A program made the position numbers and the translations under genes. Below are positions 43,170 to 53,232 of a stretch of DNA of 64,000 nt, piece by piece. Below the pieces are notes generated by a model that searched no databases, was not told the DNA's origin, and was given only the letters and a program-made list of their open reading frames with translations. Every line of letters starts with the position of its first letter. The stretch's first letter is position 1. The stretch is from UBA5578 sp964018915 (GTDB lineage: Bacteria > Bacillota_I > Bacilli_A > RF39 > UBA660), in NCBI GenBank assembly GCA_964018915.1, contig CAXHRJ010000001.1, positions 586,337 to 650,336 on the forward strand, in the 5' to 3' direction.

Positions 43170-44412
43170 CTTTTAATAAATCAAAGACTTTGTGTACTTT
43201 TAAATCATAACGAATCATTTCTTCTCCAAAACGTTCAAAGAAATCTTCTTTACTCATTTGATATTTAGAAGCCATTTCTTCTGCTTCTTTATTCAATTCT
43301 TCTTCTGTTACATCAATATTTTCTGCTTTAATAATTGCTTCAATCATCAATCTATAAGTAACTCTCTTAGTAGCTTGTTCTTTATATTCTTCTCTTAATT
43401 TATCTTCTGTCATACCAGAAAATTGGAAGAATTGTTCTAATGAAATTCCTTGCATTTGTACATTTTGGGAAAATTCTTGAATCATTCTAGATGTTTCATC
43501 TGTAATCATCACTTCTGGAATATCTACTTCCATAGTAGATGCTGCTTCTTCTAATAAAGCATCTAACCATTCATCATCTGCTTGTCTTTCTTTTTGAGCA
43601 GTAATATTTTCTTTTACTTGATTCTCTAAAGACTCTTTAGAGTTGATTCCTTCCATACCTAAATCATTAAAGAAATCTTCATCTAATTCTGGAACTTTTA
43701 CTTCTTTTACTTCATGAACTTTTACTTTGAATGTAGCTTCTGCCCCTTTTAAATCTTCAGAATGATACTCTTCTGGGAAAGTAACATGAACTTCTGTTTC
43801 TTCTCCTGCTTTCTTACCAATTAATTGTTCTTCAAATCCAGGAATAAATGTATTACTTCCAATTTCTAGTGAATAGTTTTCTCCCTTTCCACCATCAAAT
43901 GCTTTTCCATCTTTGAATCCTTCAAAATCGATAACAGCAATATCTCCATTTGCAATAGCACCTTCTTTTAATACATTTTCTTTATAGTGCTCACGCATAT
44001 GATTGATAGATTCTTCAATTTCCTCTTTTGTTACTTTTACTTTTTCTTTTTTAGCTTTCAATCCTTTATAAGTTCCTAATTTTACTTCTGGTTTTAAAGT
44101 TAAAGTAAATTCAAATTCAACTCCATCTTCTCCAATATTATGAATATCTACTACTGGTTGAGTAACAATATCCAAATCACTATTCTCATCTAACATTTTC
44201 TCATAAGCAACTTCTACTGCTTTATTAGAAGCCTCATAATATAAAGATTCCATTCCATAATGTTTAACGAAAATATCCTTTGGAGCCTTACCAGGTCTAA
44301 ACCCTGCAATTTTTGCTTTTTTATTTGCTTTTTGAAAAGCGTCATCTACTAATTTTGACCACTCTTCACCATCTATTTTTATTGTAATTTTCTTTTCATT
44401 TTTGTTTTCCAT
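43159..44412 (-). CDS. tig: Trigger factor chaperone / prolyl isomerase
   Basis: Ribosome-bound chaperone for nascent chains. The N-terminal ribosome signature is present (IAGFRPGKAPKDIF). The FKBP-type isomerase domain covers about residues 150-235 (GDIAVIDFEGFKDGKAFDGG, FIPGFEEQLIGKKAGEE, VTFPEEYHSEDLKG), and the helical C-terminal domain follows. 417 residues. Start at ATG 44412, six bases after GGAGGG. Single-gene unit with promoter and terminator. Confidence 0.96.
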   Translation of the reverse strand: MENKNEKKITIKIDGEEWSKLVDDAFQKANKKAKIAGFRPGKAPKDIFVKHYGMESLYYEASNKAVEVAYEKMLDENSDLDIVTQPVVDIHNIGEDGVEFEFTLTLKPEVKLGTYKGLKAKKEKVKVTKEEIEESINHMREHYKENVLKEGAIANGDIAVIDFEGFKDGKAFDGGKGENYSLEIGSNTFIPGFEEQLIGKKAGEETEVHVTFPEEYHSEDLKGAEATFKVKVHEVKEVKVPELDEDFFNDLGMEGINSKESLENQVKENITAQKERQADDEWLDALLEEAASTMEVDIPEVMITDETSRMIQEFSQNVQMQGISLEQFFQFSGMTEDKLREEYKEQATKRVTYRLMIEAIIKAENIDVTEEELNKEAEEMASKYQMSKEDFFERFGEEMIRYDLKVHKVFDLLKGEK

Positions 44413-44435
44413 AATTATCCCTCCGCAATACATAT

Positions 44436-44464
44436 AGTATATAATAAAATCCTATTTTAAGCAA
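44436..44464 (-). promoter_or_regulatory. Promoter of tig
   Basis: Minus-strand TTGCTT (44459-44464), 17 bp, TATACT (44436-44441). Confidence 0.75.
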
Positions 44465-44487
44465 TATTTTTAAAGCATTTACACACT

Positions 44488-45099
44488 TTATTTTAACATG
44501 TTTTCATATTTTTCTTGGTAATTATCACTCATCGTTAAATAACTTCCAACTACTAATATATCTGCCCCTTCACACATACTTTTCGTTTCCTTGTTTACAC
44601 CACCATCTACTTCTATTACATAGTGATAATGATTCCTTTTACGCAATTCCTCTAACTCTGTTATTTTAGAACTAGTACTACTAATAAATGGTTGCCCACC
44701 ACGACCTGGAACTACACTCATAACGAGTACTAAATCTATTTTATCTAGATATGGTAGTAAGCTTTCTACAGGAGTATCTGGATTAATAGAAATTCCTACT
44801 TTTATAGAGCGTTCTCTGATATACGTAATCATTTCTTCTACTTTATCGGTAGCTTCTAAATGAAAAGTAATATACTCTGGTTTATACTTTGCATAAAAGT
44901 CTACATATTTTTTTATATCATAAACCATTAGATGAACATCTTTAGGAATAGATGTTTCTGGTAATTCTAAAAAATCTACCTTATTACTTACAAATTCTCC
45001 ATCCATTACATCTACATGAATATAATCAGGATTTAAGGTATATACTTCCCTTATTTTTTCTTCCTCATCTTTTATATTTAATAAAGTTATTGAAATCAT
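44488..45099 (-). CDS. rpe: Ribulose-phosphate 3-epimerase
   Basis: Interconverts ribulose 5-phosphate and xylulose 5-phosphate. TIM-barrel landmarks: DYIHVDVMDGEFV, DVHLMVYD, ITFHLEAT, GISINPDTPVE, VLVMSVVPGRGGQPF and VIEVDGGVN. 203 residues, shorter than usual, because the first strand is abbreviated (MISITLLNIKDEEEK instead of KIAPSILSAD), so the first-strand Ser is missing. Downstream of rsgA as in Bacillus; the 116-base gap to rsgA may include a separate start of transcription. Confidence 0.92.
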   Translation of the reverse strand: MISITLLNIKDEEEKIREVYTLNPDYIHVDVMDGEFVSNKVDFLELPETSIPKDVHLMVYDIKKYVDFYAKYKPEYITFHLEATDKVEEMITYIRERSIKVGISINPDTPVESLLPYLDKIDLVLVMSVVPGRGGQPFISSTSSKITELEELRKRNHYHYVIEVDGGVNKETKSMCEGADILVVGSYLTMSDNYQEKYENMLK

Positions 45100-45215
45100 A
45101 TCTTCACTCCTTTTCTCTTATTTTTTTATTCTGATTAGTATGAATTATCCTTCTACTTCTATCAAATAGTATACAGAAATAAATTATAAATAGCAAACAA
45201 AAGATAGAATTTCTT

Positions 45216-46052
45216 CTATCTTTTCTCTATAAATTTCTTATAATTTTCATAACGACTAGGTAAAATTTCACCTTTTTTTAAAGCCTCTTTTACTCCACAG
45301 TCTTCTTCATTACGATGCATACAATCTCGATATCTACAATTCTCATTATAATAAGCAAATTCTATAAAACCATCCCTAATATCACTATCTTCATAATCTT
45401 TAAAGTCAAGAGCACTAAATCCTGGAGTATCCGCTACTAATCCGCCAAATAGAGGAATTAATTCTACATGTCTTGTCGTATGCTTTCCACGACCTAAAGC
45501 TTGGGATACTTCACCAGTTTGAAGATTTAAATTGGCATCTAACATATTTAATAATGTACTTTTCCCGGCTCCACTTTGTCCGGCAAAAACGGTTACATTA
45601 TCTTTTAATATATCCTTTAACTTAGAATCATCATTATTATATACGGAGTAACCAATCTTTCTATAATACTCTTGATACTTTTTTATCTCTTCTTTTACAT
45701 CATCAGATACTAAATCTAATTTAGTAAAACAAATAATTGGTTTTATATGATTGTGTTCTATCGTTACTAGTAACTTATCAAGTAAGTTAGAAGAAAATTC
45801 TGGAATTTCTACACTATTTACAATAAGAGCTTGTGTCACATTAGCAATACTTGGTCTTATTAACTCATTCTTTCTTTTTTCTATTTCTAGTATATAATGA
45901 TTTTCATAATCTATCGTAACGAAATCCCCTACTAATGGGGTAATTCCTAATTGTCTAAACTTTCCTCTTGCTTTACAAACAATTATTTCCTTTTCTACTT
46001 CTACAAAATAATCATTACTTAATTGTTTTACAATACGTCCAGTTTTATTCAT
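45216..46052 (-). CDS. rsgA: Ribosome small-subunit GTPase RsgA
   Basis: Circularly permuted GTPase for late 30S maturation. An OB-fold domain (GRIVKQLSNDYFVEV), G4 CFTKLDLV, G1 FAGQSGAGKSTLLN, G3 DTPGFSAL and a zinc-binding tail (CRYRDCMHRNEEDCGV) appear in the permuted order. Start at ATG 46052, overlapping the prkC stop; an in-frame ATG at 46064 also exists. The operon order rlmN-prpC-prkC-rsgA-rpe matches Bacillus, where PrkC phosphorylates this protein. Confidence 0.95.
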   Translation of the reverse strand: MNKTGRIVKQLSNDYFVEVEKEIIVCKARGKFRQLGITPLVGDFVTIDYENHYILEIEKRKNELIRPSIANVTQALIVNSVEIPEFSSNLLDKLLVTIEHNHIKPIICFTKLDLVSDDVKEEIKKYQEYYRKIGYSVYNNDDSKLKDILKDNVTVFAGQSGAGKSTLLNMLDANLNLQTGEVSQALGRGKHTTRHVELIPLFGGLVADTPGFSALDFKDYEDSDIRDGFIEFAYYNENCRYRDCMHRNEEDCGVKEALKKGEILPSRYENYKKFIEKR

Positions 46053-47832
46053 TTTCACCATCATTTGGAGTTTGATCTGGTGTTGGAATAATTGGATCTG
46101 GTTCTACGACTACAGGCTTTTTAGCAATAGTAAGTGTTAAAGTAACACCCTCTTTTACTTCTCCACCTTCTGCTCTTCCTTGCTCTATAATCGTATTCTC
46201 TTTATGTGTACTATCTTCTTTTTCTTCGAATTTACAAGTAATTTTATTATCATCACAGAATTGTTGAGCTTTTTTTCTATCCCAAGTTCCATCTGTAAAA
46301 TCTGGATAAATAGTAATTAAAGTAGCATATGTTAATTCAAGAACTCCACCTTCATTTAATCGTGTTTGTGGATCTTTATTTTGTCCTAAAATCATTCCCT
46401 CAAATGCATTTTCAAAATCTTCTTGATCAGTAGATACCTTTTTAGGAATTGCTACTACTTTAATTCCAGCTTGTTCTAATTCTAATTGAACAGTTGTAAG
46501 GTGTCTTCCCTTATAATCTTCTAATACAATTCCTGTTAAACCTGAAGAAATAATAACTGTTACAGTGGAACCTTTCTTAACTTTACTATTCACATCGTAA
46601 TCTTTATAATCGATAACAAATCCTTCTGCATAATCATCGCTTGTTTGCTCTTCATAATCAATTACAAGACCCATACTAGTTAATTTCTGTTCTACATTTT
46701 CTTTACTCTTTCCTTTAATAGAAGGAAGCGCTACTGTTGCATTTCTACTATTTGTTACCATGAAGTAGGCTGTAAGTAAAACACCAATTAAAACTACTAT
46801 ACAAGTAATAATACCTACTATTACAGCAACTTTTAATTTTTTTCCACCTTTTTTCTTTGTTTTCACTTCTTCTTCCTCCTCGGCGACATCCTCATTTCTA
46901 GTTTCTCTTGTCTCCTTAGTTTTCATCTTATCTAAAGTTGGCAAAGCCTTTGTTTCTTCTAAATCATTTTCAGGATATTTATATACCAAACGTTTCTCAT
47001 CTTTTCTCTCATCTGATAAAGCTGTTTTTAAATCTTCATGCATTTCTGAAACAGATTCATAACGGTTTCTTGGATTCTTAGCACATGCTTTTAAAACAAC
47101 ATTTTCAACACTTTGTGGTATTAATTCGTTCTGAGAACACATGCTTGGAATTTTCTCTTTCATTTGCTTAATTGCTATTTCTACTGCATTCTCACCTTTA
47201 AATGGTAATTTTCCAATTAAACATTCATACATTAGAATACCTAAAGAATAGATATCACTTTTAATAGTAGCTCCTGAACCATTTGCTTGTTCTGGTGGTA
47301 AGTAATGAACTGACCCCATAACCGAATTGGTCTGTGTTAACTCTGCACTATTCATAGCAATAGCAATACCAAAATCAGTAATCTTTACTCTACCATCTTC
47401 TAAAATTAAGACATTTTGTGGTTTGATATCTCTATGAATTAAGAAACTATCATGAGCACAAGCAATAGCACTTGTCAATTGCATCATAATATCTACTGTT
47501 TCTGCTAAAGAAAGTCCTCCACGTTTTTTTATTAAGCTTTTTAATGTTTTTCCATCGATATATTCCATTACAATAAAGTAATTTCCATTATCTTCTCCCA
47601 CATCATACATCTCTACAATGTTTGGATGATTTAAAGAGCTAGCAGCTTTTGCCTCTCTTTGAAATCTTTTTACGAACTTCTCATCACTAGCAAGATCTCC
47701 ACGCAAAACCTTTACTGCTACTTCTCTATCTAAAATTGTATCATAGGCAAGATAAACATTTGCCATACCACCTTCGCCAATAGTACGAATGATTTGATAT
47801 CTTCCATCTATTTTTTGACCCTTTATTATCAT
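46045..47832 (-). CDS. prkC: PASTA-domain Ser/Thr protein kinase PrkC
   Basis: Membrane kinase that reads cell-wall fragments. Kinase domain at residues about 10-270: GEGGMANVYLA, AVKVLRGD, IHRDIKPQNVLI, KITDFGIAIA and the activation loop TNSVMGSVHYLPPEQA. Acidic/basic linker, one membrane helix (VAVIVGIITCIVVLIGVLLT) and three extracellular PASTA units (LPSIKGKSKENVEQKLTSMG; LEDYKGRHLTTVQLELEQ; YPDFTDGTWDRKKAQQF). 595 residues. In spore-formers PrkC homologues also trigger germination. Lies 2 bases after prpC. Confidence 0.97.
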   Translation of the reverse strand: MIIKGQKIDGRYQIIRTIGEGGMANVYLAYDTILDREVAVKVLRGDLASDEKFVKRFQREAKAASSLNHPNIVEMYDVGEDNGNYFIVMEYIDGKTLKSLIKKRGGLSLAETVDIMMQLTSAIACAHDSFLIHRDIKPQNVLILEDGRVKITDFGIAIAMNSAELTQTNSVMGSVHYLPPEQANGSGATIKSDIYSLGILMYECLIGKLPFKGENAVEIAIKQMKEKIPSMCSQNELIPQSVENVVLKACAKNPRNRYESVSEMHEDLKTALSDERKDEKRLVYKYPENDLEETKALPTLDKMKTKETRETRNEDVAEEEEEVKTKKKGGKKLKVAVIVGIITCIVVLIGVLLTAYFMVTNSRNATVALPSIKGKSKENVEQKLTSMGLVIDYEEQTSDDYAEGFVIDYKDYDVNSKVKKGSTVTVIISSGLTGIVLEDYKGRHLTTVQLELEQAGIKVVAIPKKVSTDQEDFENAFEGMILGQNKDPQTRLNEGGVLELTYATLITIYPDFTDGTWDRKKAQQFCDDNKITCKFEEKEDSTHKENTIIEQGRAEGGEVKEGVTLTLTIAKKPVVVEPDPIIPTPDQTPNDGENE

Positions 47833-47834
47833 AA

Positions 47835-48569
47835 TTAGCCTTCCTCCTTGCTTAGGTAAGCAACTGAAATATTGTCACTACCTCCACGATTATTACATTT
47901 AAATATCAATTTATGTAATTTATCTTCGATATTTCCTTCACCTGTTAATACTTTTACAATTTGTGTATCATCTAACATGTTTGTAAGTCCATCACTACAT
48001 AACATGATTCCATCTATATTAAGTTCTACATTAAAAATGTCCATCTCTACGTTTGTATTAGCCCCTAACGCCTTCATAAGAACATTCTTTCTTGGATGCT
48101 CCTTTGCTTCCTCTTCTGTTAATTCGCCACTTTTTACAAGCAAATTTACTAATGTATGATCAATCGTAATTTTATGAAGCTTCTTATTTTTAACAACATA
48201 TCCTGAAGAATCTCCAATGTTTCCAAATAGTAAGAATGCTGGAGTTAAAATGGCAATTACAACAGTTGTTCCCATTCCTTCACTCTCTGGATGAGATGCC
48301 ACATATTTAAATATTTCTACATTGGCTTCACTAACTGTACTTTGCATCCAATTAATAGCATCTTCTTTATTTCCTACACTACTGATAGAACGAAATCTTT
48401 TTCCAATATGTGTAATTGCGATACTAGAGGCAACTTCACCGTCTTTATGACCGCCCATGCCATCTGCTACACATAATAATATTTCACCAGCTTCATTTTC
48501 TACAATGATAACACTATCTTCATTTCTTTCTCTTACCATTCCTGGATCTGTTAAATAACCATATTTCAT
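47835..48569 (-). CDS. prpC: PP2C-type protein phosphatase PrpC
   Basis: Reverses PrkC phosphorylation. Metal-binding PP2C motifs: RERNEDSVII, VADGMGGHKDGEVAS, GTTVVIAIL, GNIGDSSGYV, LCSDGLTNML and GGSDNISVAYL. 244 residues. Start ATG 48569 lies one base after the rlmN stop and uses the GGAGG inside the end of rlmN, so the genes are coupled. Confidence 0.96.
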   Translation of the reverse strand: MKYGYLTDPGMVRERNEDSVIIVENEAGEILLCVADGMGGHKDGEVASSIAITHIGKRFRSISSVGNKEDAINWMQSTVSEANVEIFKYVASHPESEGMGTTVVIAILTPAFLLFGNIGDSSGYVVKNKKLHKITIDHTLVNLLVKSGELTEEEAKEHPRKNVLMKALGANTNVEMDIFNVELNIDGIMLCSDGLTNMLDDTQIVKVLTGEGNIEDKLHKLIFKCNNRGGSDNISVAYLSKEEG

Positions 48570-48570
48570 A

Positions 48571-49593
48571 TTATTCCTCCTTGTAATTGGATCTAAGTTG
48601 TCCACAGGCAGCACTTACATTTCCACCAAATTCTCTTCTTATTGTTACACTAATACCATTTTTTTTAAGTTCATCATAGAATGATAAAATAGTATCTGAA
48701 TCACTCTTCCTATATTCAATATGGCTCGTTTCATTATAAGGAATTAAATTTACATAAGCATTCATTCCTTTTAAAAGTTGTGCTAATTCTTTCGCACAAA
48801 CTCTAGAGTCATTTACTCCTTTTAAAAGAATATATTCAAAAGTTACTCTTCTATTAGTTTGTTCAATATAATATTTTACTGCTTCTATCAATTTCCCTAT
48901 TGGATAAGCTTTATTAATATCCATAATACTACTTCTAATTTCATTATTAGGAGCATGTAGAGAGATTGCTAAATTCACTTGTTTTGGATAAAGAGCGAAC
49001 TCTTTAATTTTAGGAATAATACCACTAGTAGATACTGTTATATGTCTACTTCCAATATCAATTCCTTTTGGTGTATTTACAATATCAATGAATTTAATTA
49101 CTTCTTCATAATTATCAAAAGGTTCTCCTATTCCCATTAAGACAATATGTGTAATTCTTAATTTTAAATCTTCTTCTACACGTAGAACTTGTCTTACCAT
49201 TTCACTAGATTGTAGGTTACGAACTTTTTTTAGTCTACCACTTTCACAAAAATGACACCCCATATTACAACCCACTTGGGTAGAGATACATAGACTATTC
49301 CCGTAATCATGTAACATTAAAACAGCTTCAATGGTATTTCCGTCTTCTAGTTTAAATAAGTATTTGTAAACATCTTTCCCACACCTTTTATCTACAATTT
49401 CTAACTCTGAAATTGTAAAATCATTAGTTAAATCTTCTATTGTCTTTTTACTAATATTTTTCATTTCAGAAAAAGATTTTACACGCTTCTTATATAACCA
49501 TTCAAATACTTGTGTAGCCTTAAATTTTCCTTCACCTTTATCTATAAAATATCGTTCTAATTCTTTGATTGTAATTCCATATAAATTTTTCAT
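48571..49593 (-). CDS. rlmN: 23S rRNA (A2503)/tRNA (A37) C2-methyltransferase RlmN
   Basis: Radical SAM enzyme methylating 23S rRNA A2503 and some tRNAs. The cluster motif is CNMGCHFC; the second catalytic Cys is in SAACGQL near the C-terminus; GIGEPFDNYEEV and SLHAPNNEIRS are typical. 340 residues. SD AGGTGTAGG. First gene of the rlmN-prpC-prkC-rsgA unit; an extended -10 (TGGTATAAT, 49611-49618) lies about 20 bases upstream. Confidence 0.96.
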   Translation of the reverse strand: MKNLYGITIKELERYFIDKGEGKFKATQVFEWLYKKRVKSFSEMKNISKKTIEDLTNDFTISELEIVDKRCGKDVYKYLFKLEDGNTIEAVLMLHDYGNSLCISTQVGCNMGCHFCESGRLKKVRNLQSSEMVRQVLRVEEDLKLRITHIVLMGIGEPFDNYEEVIKFIDIVNTPKGIDIGSRHITVSTSGIIPKIKEFALYPKQVNLAISLHAPNNEIRSSIMDINKAYPIGKLIEAVKYYIEQTNRRVTFEYILLKGVNDSRVCAKELAQLLKGMNAYVNLIPYNETSHIEYRKSDSDTILSFYDELKKNGISVTIRREFGGNVSAACGQLRSNYKEE

Positions 49594-49730
49594 ACCTACA
49601 CCTATTAATTATTATACCAAAAACTAACAAAAAAAGAAAATTTTCTTACAAAGTTTTCAAAAAAATCAATATTCTTAAGAAGATTTTAAGATTTTATTAA
49701 CATATTCTTTACAGTAAATAACTTTCTAAC

Positions 49731-49752
49731 AAAAAAAGAAGATTAATCTTCT
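49731..49752 (-). terminator. Terminator after nifJ
   Basis: Minus-strand AGAAGA, TTAA, TCTTCT, then seven T; overlaps the nifJ stop. Confidence 0.7.
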
Positions 49753-52700
49753 TTCTTTGCTAACTCTTCATAATAGTTAAATGTTTTAATTGAATAATCC
49801 TTATTAGCTTCTAGTAAACTATTTGCTTTCTCTGGATTTATTACTTTTAGCATATTAAATCTTGTTTGACTATTTAAGAATTCTTCATATTTATCAAAAT
49901 CTACTTGCTTACTATCTAATGTAAATCCATTTTCTGGATGATATCTAAAGATTGGAAAGAAACCACAAAGTGTAGCCAGTTTTTCCATCTCTACACTATT
50001 TTCCATACCACCTTTAATTCCATGGGAAATACATGGAGTATAAGCAATGATAATAGCAGGTCCATTATATTCATTAGCTTCTTTAAATGCTTTAATTAAT
50101 TGTTGTGGATTAGCACCAAGGGATACCTGTGCGACATAAGCATGTGAATAACTCATGGCAATACGTGCTAAATCCTTTTGATTATTTACCTTTCCAGCAG
50201 CTGCAAAAGAGGCAATAGCACCTTTTGGGCTCGCTTTAGAAGATTGTCCTCCTGTATTAGAATATACTTGACTATCAAGTACTAAAATCTTAATATTATC
50301 TTGTGTAGATAGAACATGATCAATACCACTAAATCCAATATCATAAGCCCATCCATCGCCACCAATACACCATATATTACGAGCAACAATATAATCTTTT
50401 AAGTCTACTAATTCTTCTGGTAAATTTTCAGTTAGATTGTCATATACTTCTTTTGTATTTTCATAACTTTCACTATTCTCTAACCACTTTTTAAATAGTT
50501 CACTATTCTCATTATCCATATTCTTAGTCATGACAGAAGAAATACGATGACGTAAAGTAGTATTAGCTATTAACATACCGTATCCATACTCAGCATTATC
50601 TTCAAATAAGCTACTAGCCCAAGGTAACGTATAAGGCATAGAAGGAGCACTAGCTCCATAGATAGAAGAACATCCTGTTGCATTACTAATAATTAAATGA
50701 TTTCCAAATAATTGTGTTAATAATTTAATATAGGCAGTTTCTCCACATCCAGCACAAGCACCACTAAATCTAAATTTAGGCTCTTTAAATTGGCTACCTT
50801 TAACAGTATAAGAATTAAATTCCTTTTTTTCTTCCACATGAGATACTAAATAATCAAATATCTCTTGTTCTTTTTTATCAAGCTTATCCATAGTAAGAGC
50901 TTTTTCACCCTTTTTACCAGGACATGTTTTTACGCATAATCCACAACCAGTACAATCAGCAACTGAGGCACTAATAATGTAGTAATAATTATCCATACCA
51001 ATTGCTTTTACTGCCCTATTTTGAATTTCTACTGGAGATGCTTGATACTCTTCCTCACTTAATAAGAAAGGACGAATTACACCATGTGGACAAACAAAGG
51101 AACATTGATTACAGTTAATACAATTCATACTAATCCAATCTGGTGCCATATCACTTACATATCGTTTTTCTAAATCACTTGTTCCACATTCAAAGATTCC
51201 GTCAGCACGATTAACAAAATCAGATGTCTTTAAAGAATCTCCTTTTCTATAATGCATGGCTTCAAAGATGGAATCATATTTCTTAGAGGAATCATTATAA
51301 TTATTATCTGGTATTTCTAATACATGCAGATGCTCTTTCGCATCCAGAATAGCTTTTTTATTAGCTTCTACAATGGCATCTCCTTTTTTAGAAAACTTTG
51401 CGACTATATTCTTAGTCATAGCATCTAAAGCTTCACTAAATGGAATAATCTCACTAGCACCTAAAATAGCGCTTTCCATAATGGTACTAATTTTTCCTTT
51501 TAGACCTACTTTAGTTGCTAATTCATAAGCATTAATTACATATACAGTAGCATGAGCTTCTTTGATTTTTGCTTTTAAAGAATCACTCATAATAGATAGT
51601 ATTTCTGAATCAGTATGACTACTATTGATAATAACGGTTGCCTTTTCATTCAATTTGTTTACTAAATCATAGTCTTTTAAATAACTTTCTTTGGTAATAA
51701 CTAATACACTTGGTTTTTCTACATAATATGGAGAACGTATTGGAGATTCACTAAATCTTAAATGACTACAAGTAACTCCACCACTTTTCTTAGAATCATA
51801 TTGAAAATATCCTTGTACATAGTTATCGGTATTCTCTCCAATAATCTTGATAATAGATTTAGAAGCACTTACCATACCGTCGCTTCCATATCCATAAAAT
51901 AACCATTCATTTGCTTTATTCGTATGAATCTCAATTGGTTCTAAACTAAGATTAGTAACATCATCTTCAATACCAATAGTAAAATTATTTTTAGGATTTC
52001 TCATCATTTCATATACAGCATAAATTTGGCTAGGAGTTGTATTCTTACTAGATAAACCATATCTTCCTCCAACAACTTTTACACCTTTTTTAGATAAAAT
52101 AGCAGATACGTCTAAGTATAATGGTTCACCATTACTACCAGGTTCTTTCGTTCTATCTAAAACAGCTACTGTCTCTACTGTTTTAGGGATTGCTTGTAAA
52201 AAATATTTGGTACTAAATGGTCTATAAAGATGAACTTCTACTAAACCGATATCCTCATTTAAAGCATCTATGGTTTCCTTAATCGTATCACAGACCGATC
52301 CCATAGCAACGATTACCCTTTTTGCTTGAGGATTACCGTAATAATTAAATGGAAGATATTTTGTTCCCGCTTTCTCATTAATCTTCTCCATATAAGAAGC
52401 TACAATATCTGGAAGTTCATTATAATAGGGGTTACGTGCTTCTGTTGCTTGAAAATAAATATCATCATTTTGAGCAGTTCCATAAATAGATGGATTATCA
52501 ATATTTAATGCTTTTTTACGGAATTTATCTAATGCTTCTCTATCTATCATTTCTGCATAATCAGTCGCTTGTAATACCTCTATCTTTTGTATCTCATGAC
52601 TCGTTCTAAATCCATCGAAGAAATGCATAAAAGGAATACTACCTTTTATTGCAGATAAATGAGCAACAGCACTTAAATAAGCAGCATCTTGTACAGAAGA

Positions 52701-53123
52701 AGAAGCAAGCATTGCAAAACCAGTTGCTCTACAAGCATAGATATCTTGATGATCACCAAAAATAGATAACGCATGAGTGGATAAAGAACGTGCTGCTACA
52801 TGCATAACGCCTGGTAACATTTCTCCTGCCATTTTATACATATTTGGAATCATTAAAAGTAATCCTTGACTTGCTGTAAAAGTAGTAGTTAGACATCCTG
52901 CACGCAAAGATCCATGAATAAATCCCGCAGCTCCAGCCTCGCTTTGCATCTCTACTACTTTAACAGGGTCGCCAAATAAATTTATTCTATCTTTACTCCA
53001 CTCATCTAAATGTTCTGCCATTGGACTAGATGGAGTAATAGGATAAATACCTGCAACTTCTGTAAACATATAGGAAGTATAGCTACATGCTTCATTTCCA
53101 TCAACTGTTATTATTTTTTTCAT
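49743..53123 (-). CDS. nifJ: Pyruvate:ferredoxin (flavodoxin) oxidoreductase
   Basis: Converts pyruvate and CoA to acetyl-CoA, CO2 and reduced ferredoxin, the main anaerobic pyruvate route. Single-chain 1126-residue enzyme. Domain I begins TVDGNEACSYTSYMFTEVAG and YPITPSSPMAEH; two [4Fe-4S] sets are CINCNQCSFVCPHG and CTGCGLCVKTCPG; the TPP domain shows CAGCGETAYIKLL, GDGWAYDIGF and YSNTGGQSSK. All cofactor ligands are present. Extended -10 promoter with a 20-bp palindrome in the leader suggests control by a repressor. SD AGGAAGGTG. Confidence 0.97.
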   Translation of the reverse strand: MKKIITVDGNEACSYTSYMFTEVAGIYPITPSSPMAEHLDEWSKDRINLFGDPVKVVEMQSEAGAAGFIHGSLRAGCLTTTFTASQGLLLMIPNMYKMAGEMLPGVMHVAARSLSTHALSIFGDHQDIYACRATGFAMLASSSVQDAAYLSAVAHLSAIKGSIPFMHFFDGFRTSHEIQKIEVLQATDYAEMIDREALDKFRKKALNIDNPSIYGTAQNDDIYFQATEARNPYYNELPDIVASYMEKINEKAGTKYLPFNYYGNPQAKRVIVAMGSVCDTIKETIDALNEDIGLVEVHLYRPFSTKYFLQAIPKTVETVAVLDRTKEPGSNGEPLYLDVSAILSKKGVKVVGGRYGLSSKNTTPSQIYAVYEMMRNPKNNFTIGIEDDVTNLSLEPIEIHTNKANEWLFYGYGSDGMVSASKSIIKIIGENTDNYVQGYFQYDSKKSGGVTCSHLRFSESPIRSPYYVEKPSVLVITKESYLKDYDLVNKLNEKATVIINSSHTDSEILSIMSDSLKAKIKEAHATVYVINAYELATKVGLKGKISTIMESAILGASEIIPFSEALDAMTKNIVAKFSKKGDAIVEANKKAILDAKEHLHVLEIPDNNYNDSSKKYDSIFEAMHYRKGDSLKTSDFVNRADGIFECGTSDLEKRYVSDMAPDWISMNCINCNQCSFVCPHGVIRPFLLSEEEYQASPVEIQNRAVKAIGMDNYYYIISASVADCTGCGLCVKTCPGKKGEKALTMDKLDKKEQEIFDYLVSHVEEKKEFNSYTVKGSQFKEPKFRFSGACAGCGETAYIKLLTQLFGNHLIISNATGCSSIYGASAPSMPYTLPWASSLFEDNAEYGYGMLIANTTLRHRISSVMTKNMDNENSELFKKWLENSESYENTKEVYDNLTENLPEELVDLKDYIVARNIWCIGGDGWAYDIGFSGIDHVLSTQDNIKILVLDSQVYSNTGGQSSKASPKGAIASFAAAGKVNNQKDLARIAMSYSHAYVAQVSLGANPQQLIKAFKEANEYNGPAIIIAYTPCISHGIKGGMENSVEMEKLATLCGFFPIFRYHPENGFTLDSKQVDFDKYEEFLNSQTRFNMLKVINPEKANSLLEANKDYSIKTFNYYEELAKKED

Positions 53124-53141
53124 ATTTCACCTTCCTAAAGT

Positions 53142-53190
53142 TATGCACATAATTGTGCATATTCATTATTTTATAACCACTATCATTATA
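53142..53190 (-). promoter_or_regulatory. Promoter and palindromic operator of nifJ
   Basis: Extended -10 (TGGTATAAT; ATTATA on plus at 53185-53190). Between it and the SD lies TATGCACATAATTGTGCATA (53142-53161), two 8-bp arms around 4 bases. It does not fit the Rex consensus; a fermentation or redox repressor is a guess. Confidence 0.55.
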
Positions 53191-53205
53191 CCATAGAACC
53201 AAAAT

Positions 53206-53232
53206 GAAAAGATAACTTTTCATTATCTTTTT
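53206..53232 (-). terminator. Terminator after the PFL-like gene
   Basis: Minus-strand AAAAGATAA/TTATCTTTT stem with a 7-nt loop, then CATTTT. Confidence 0.6.
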
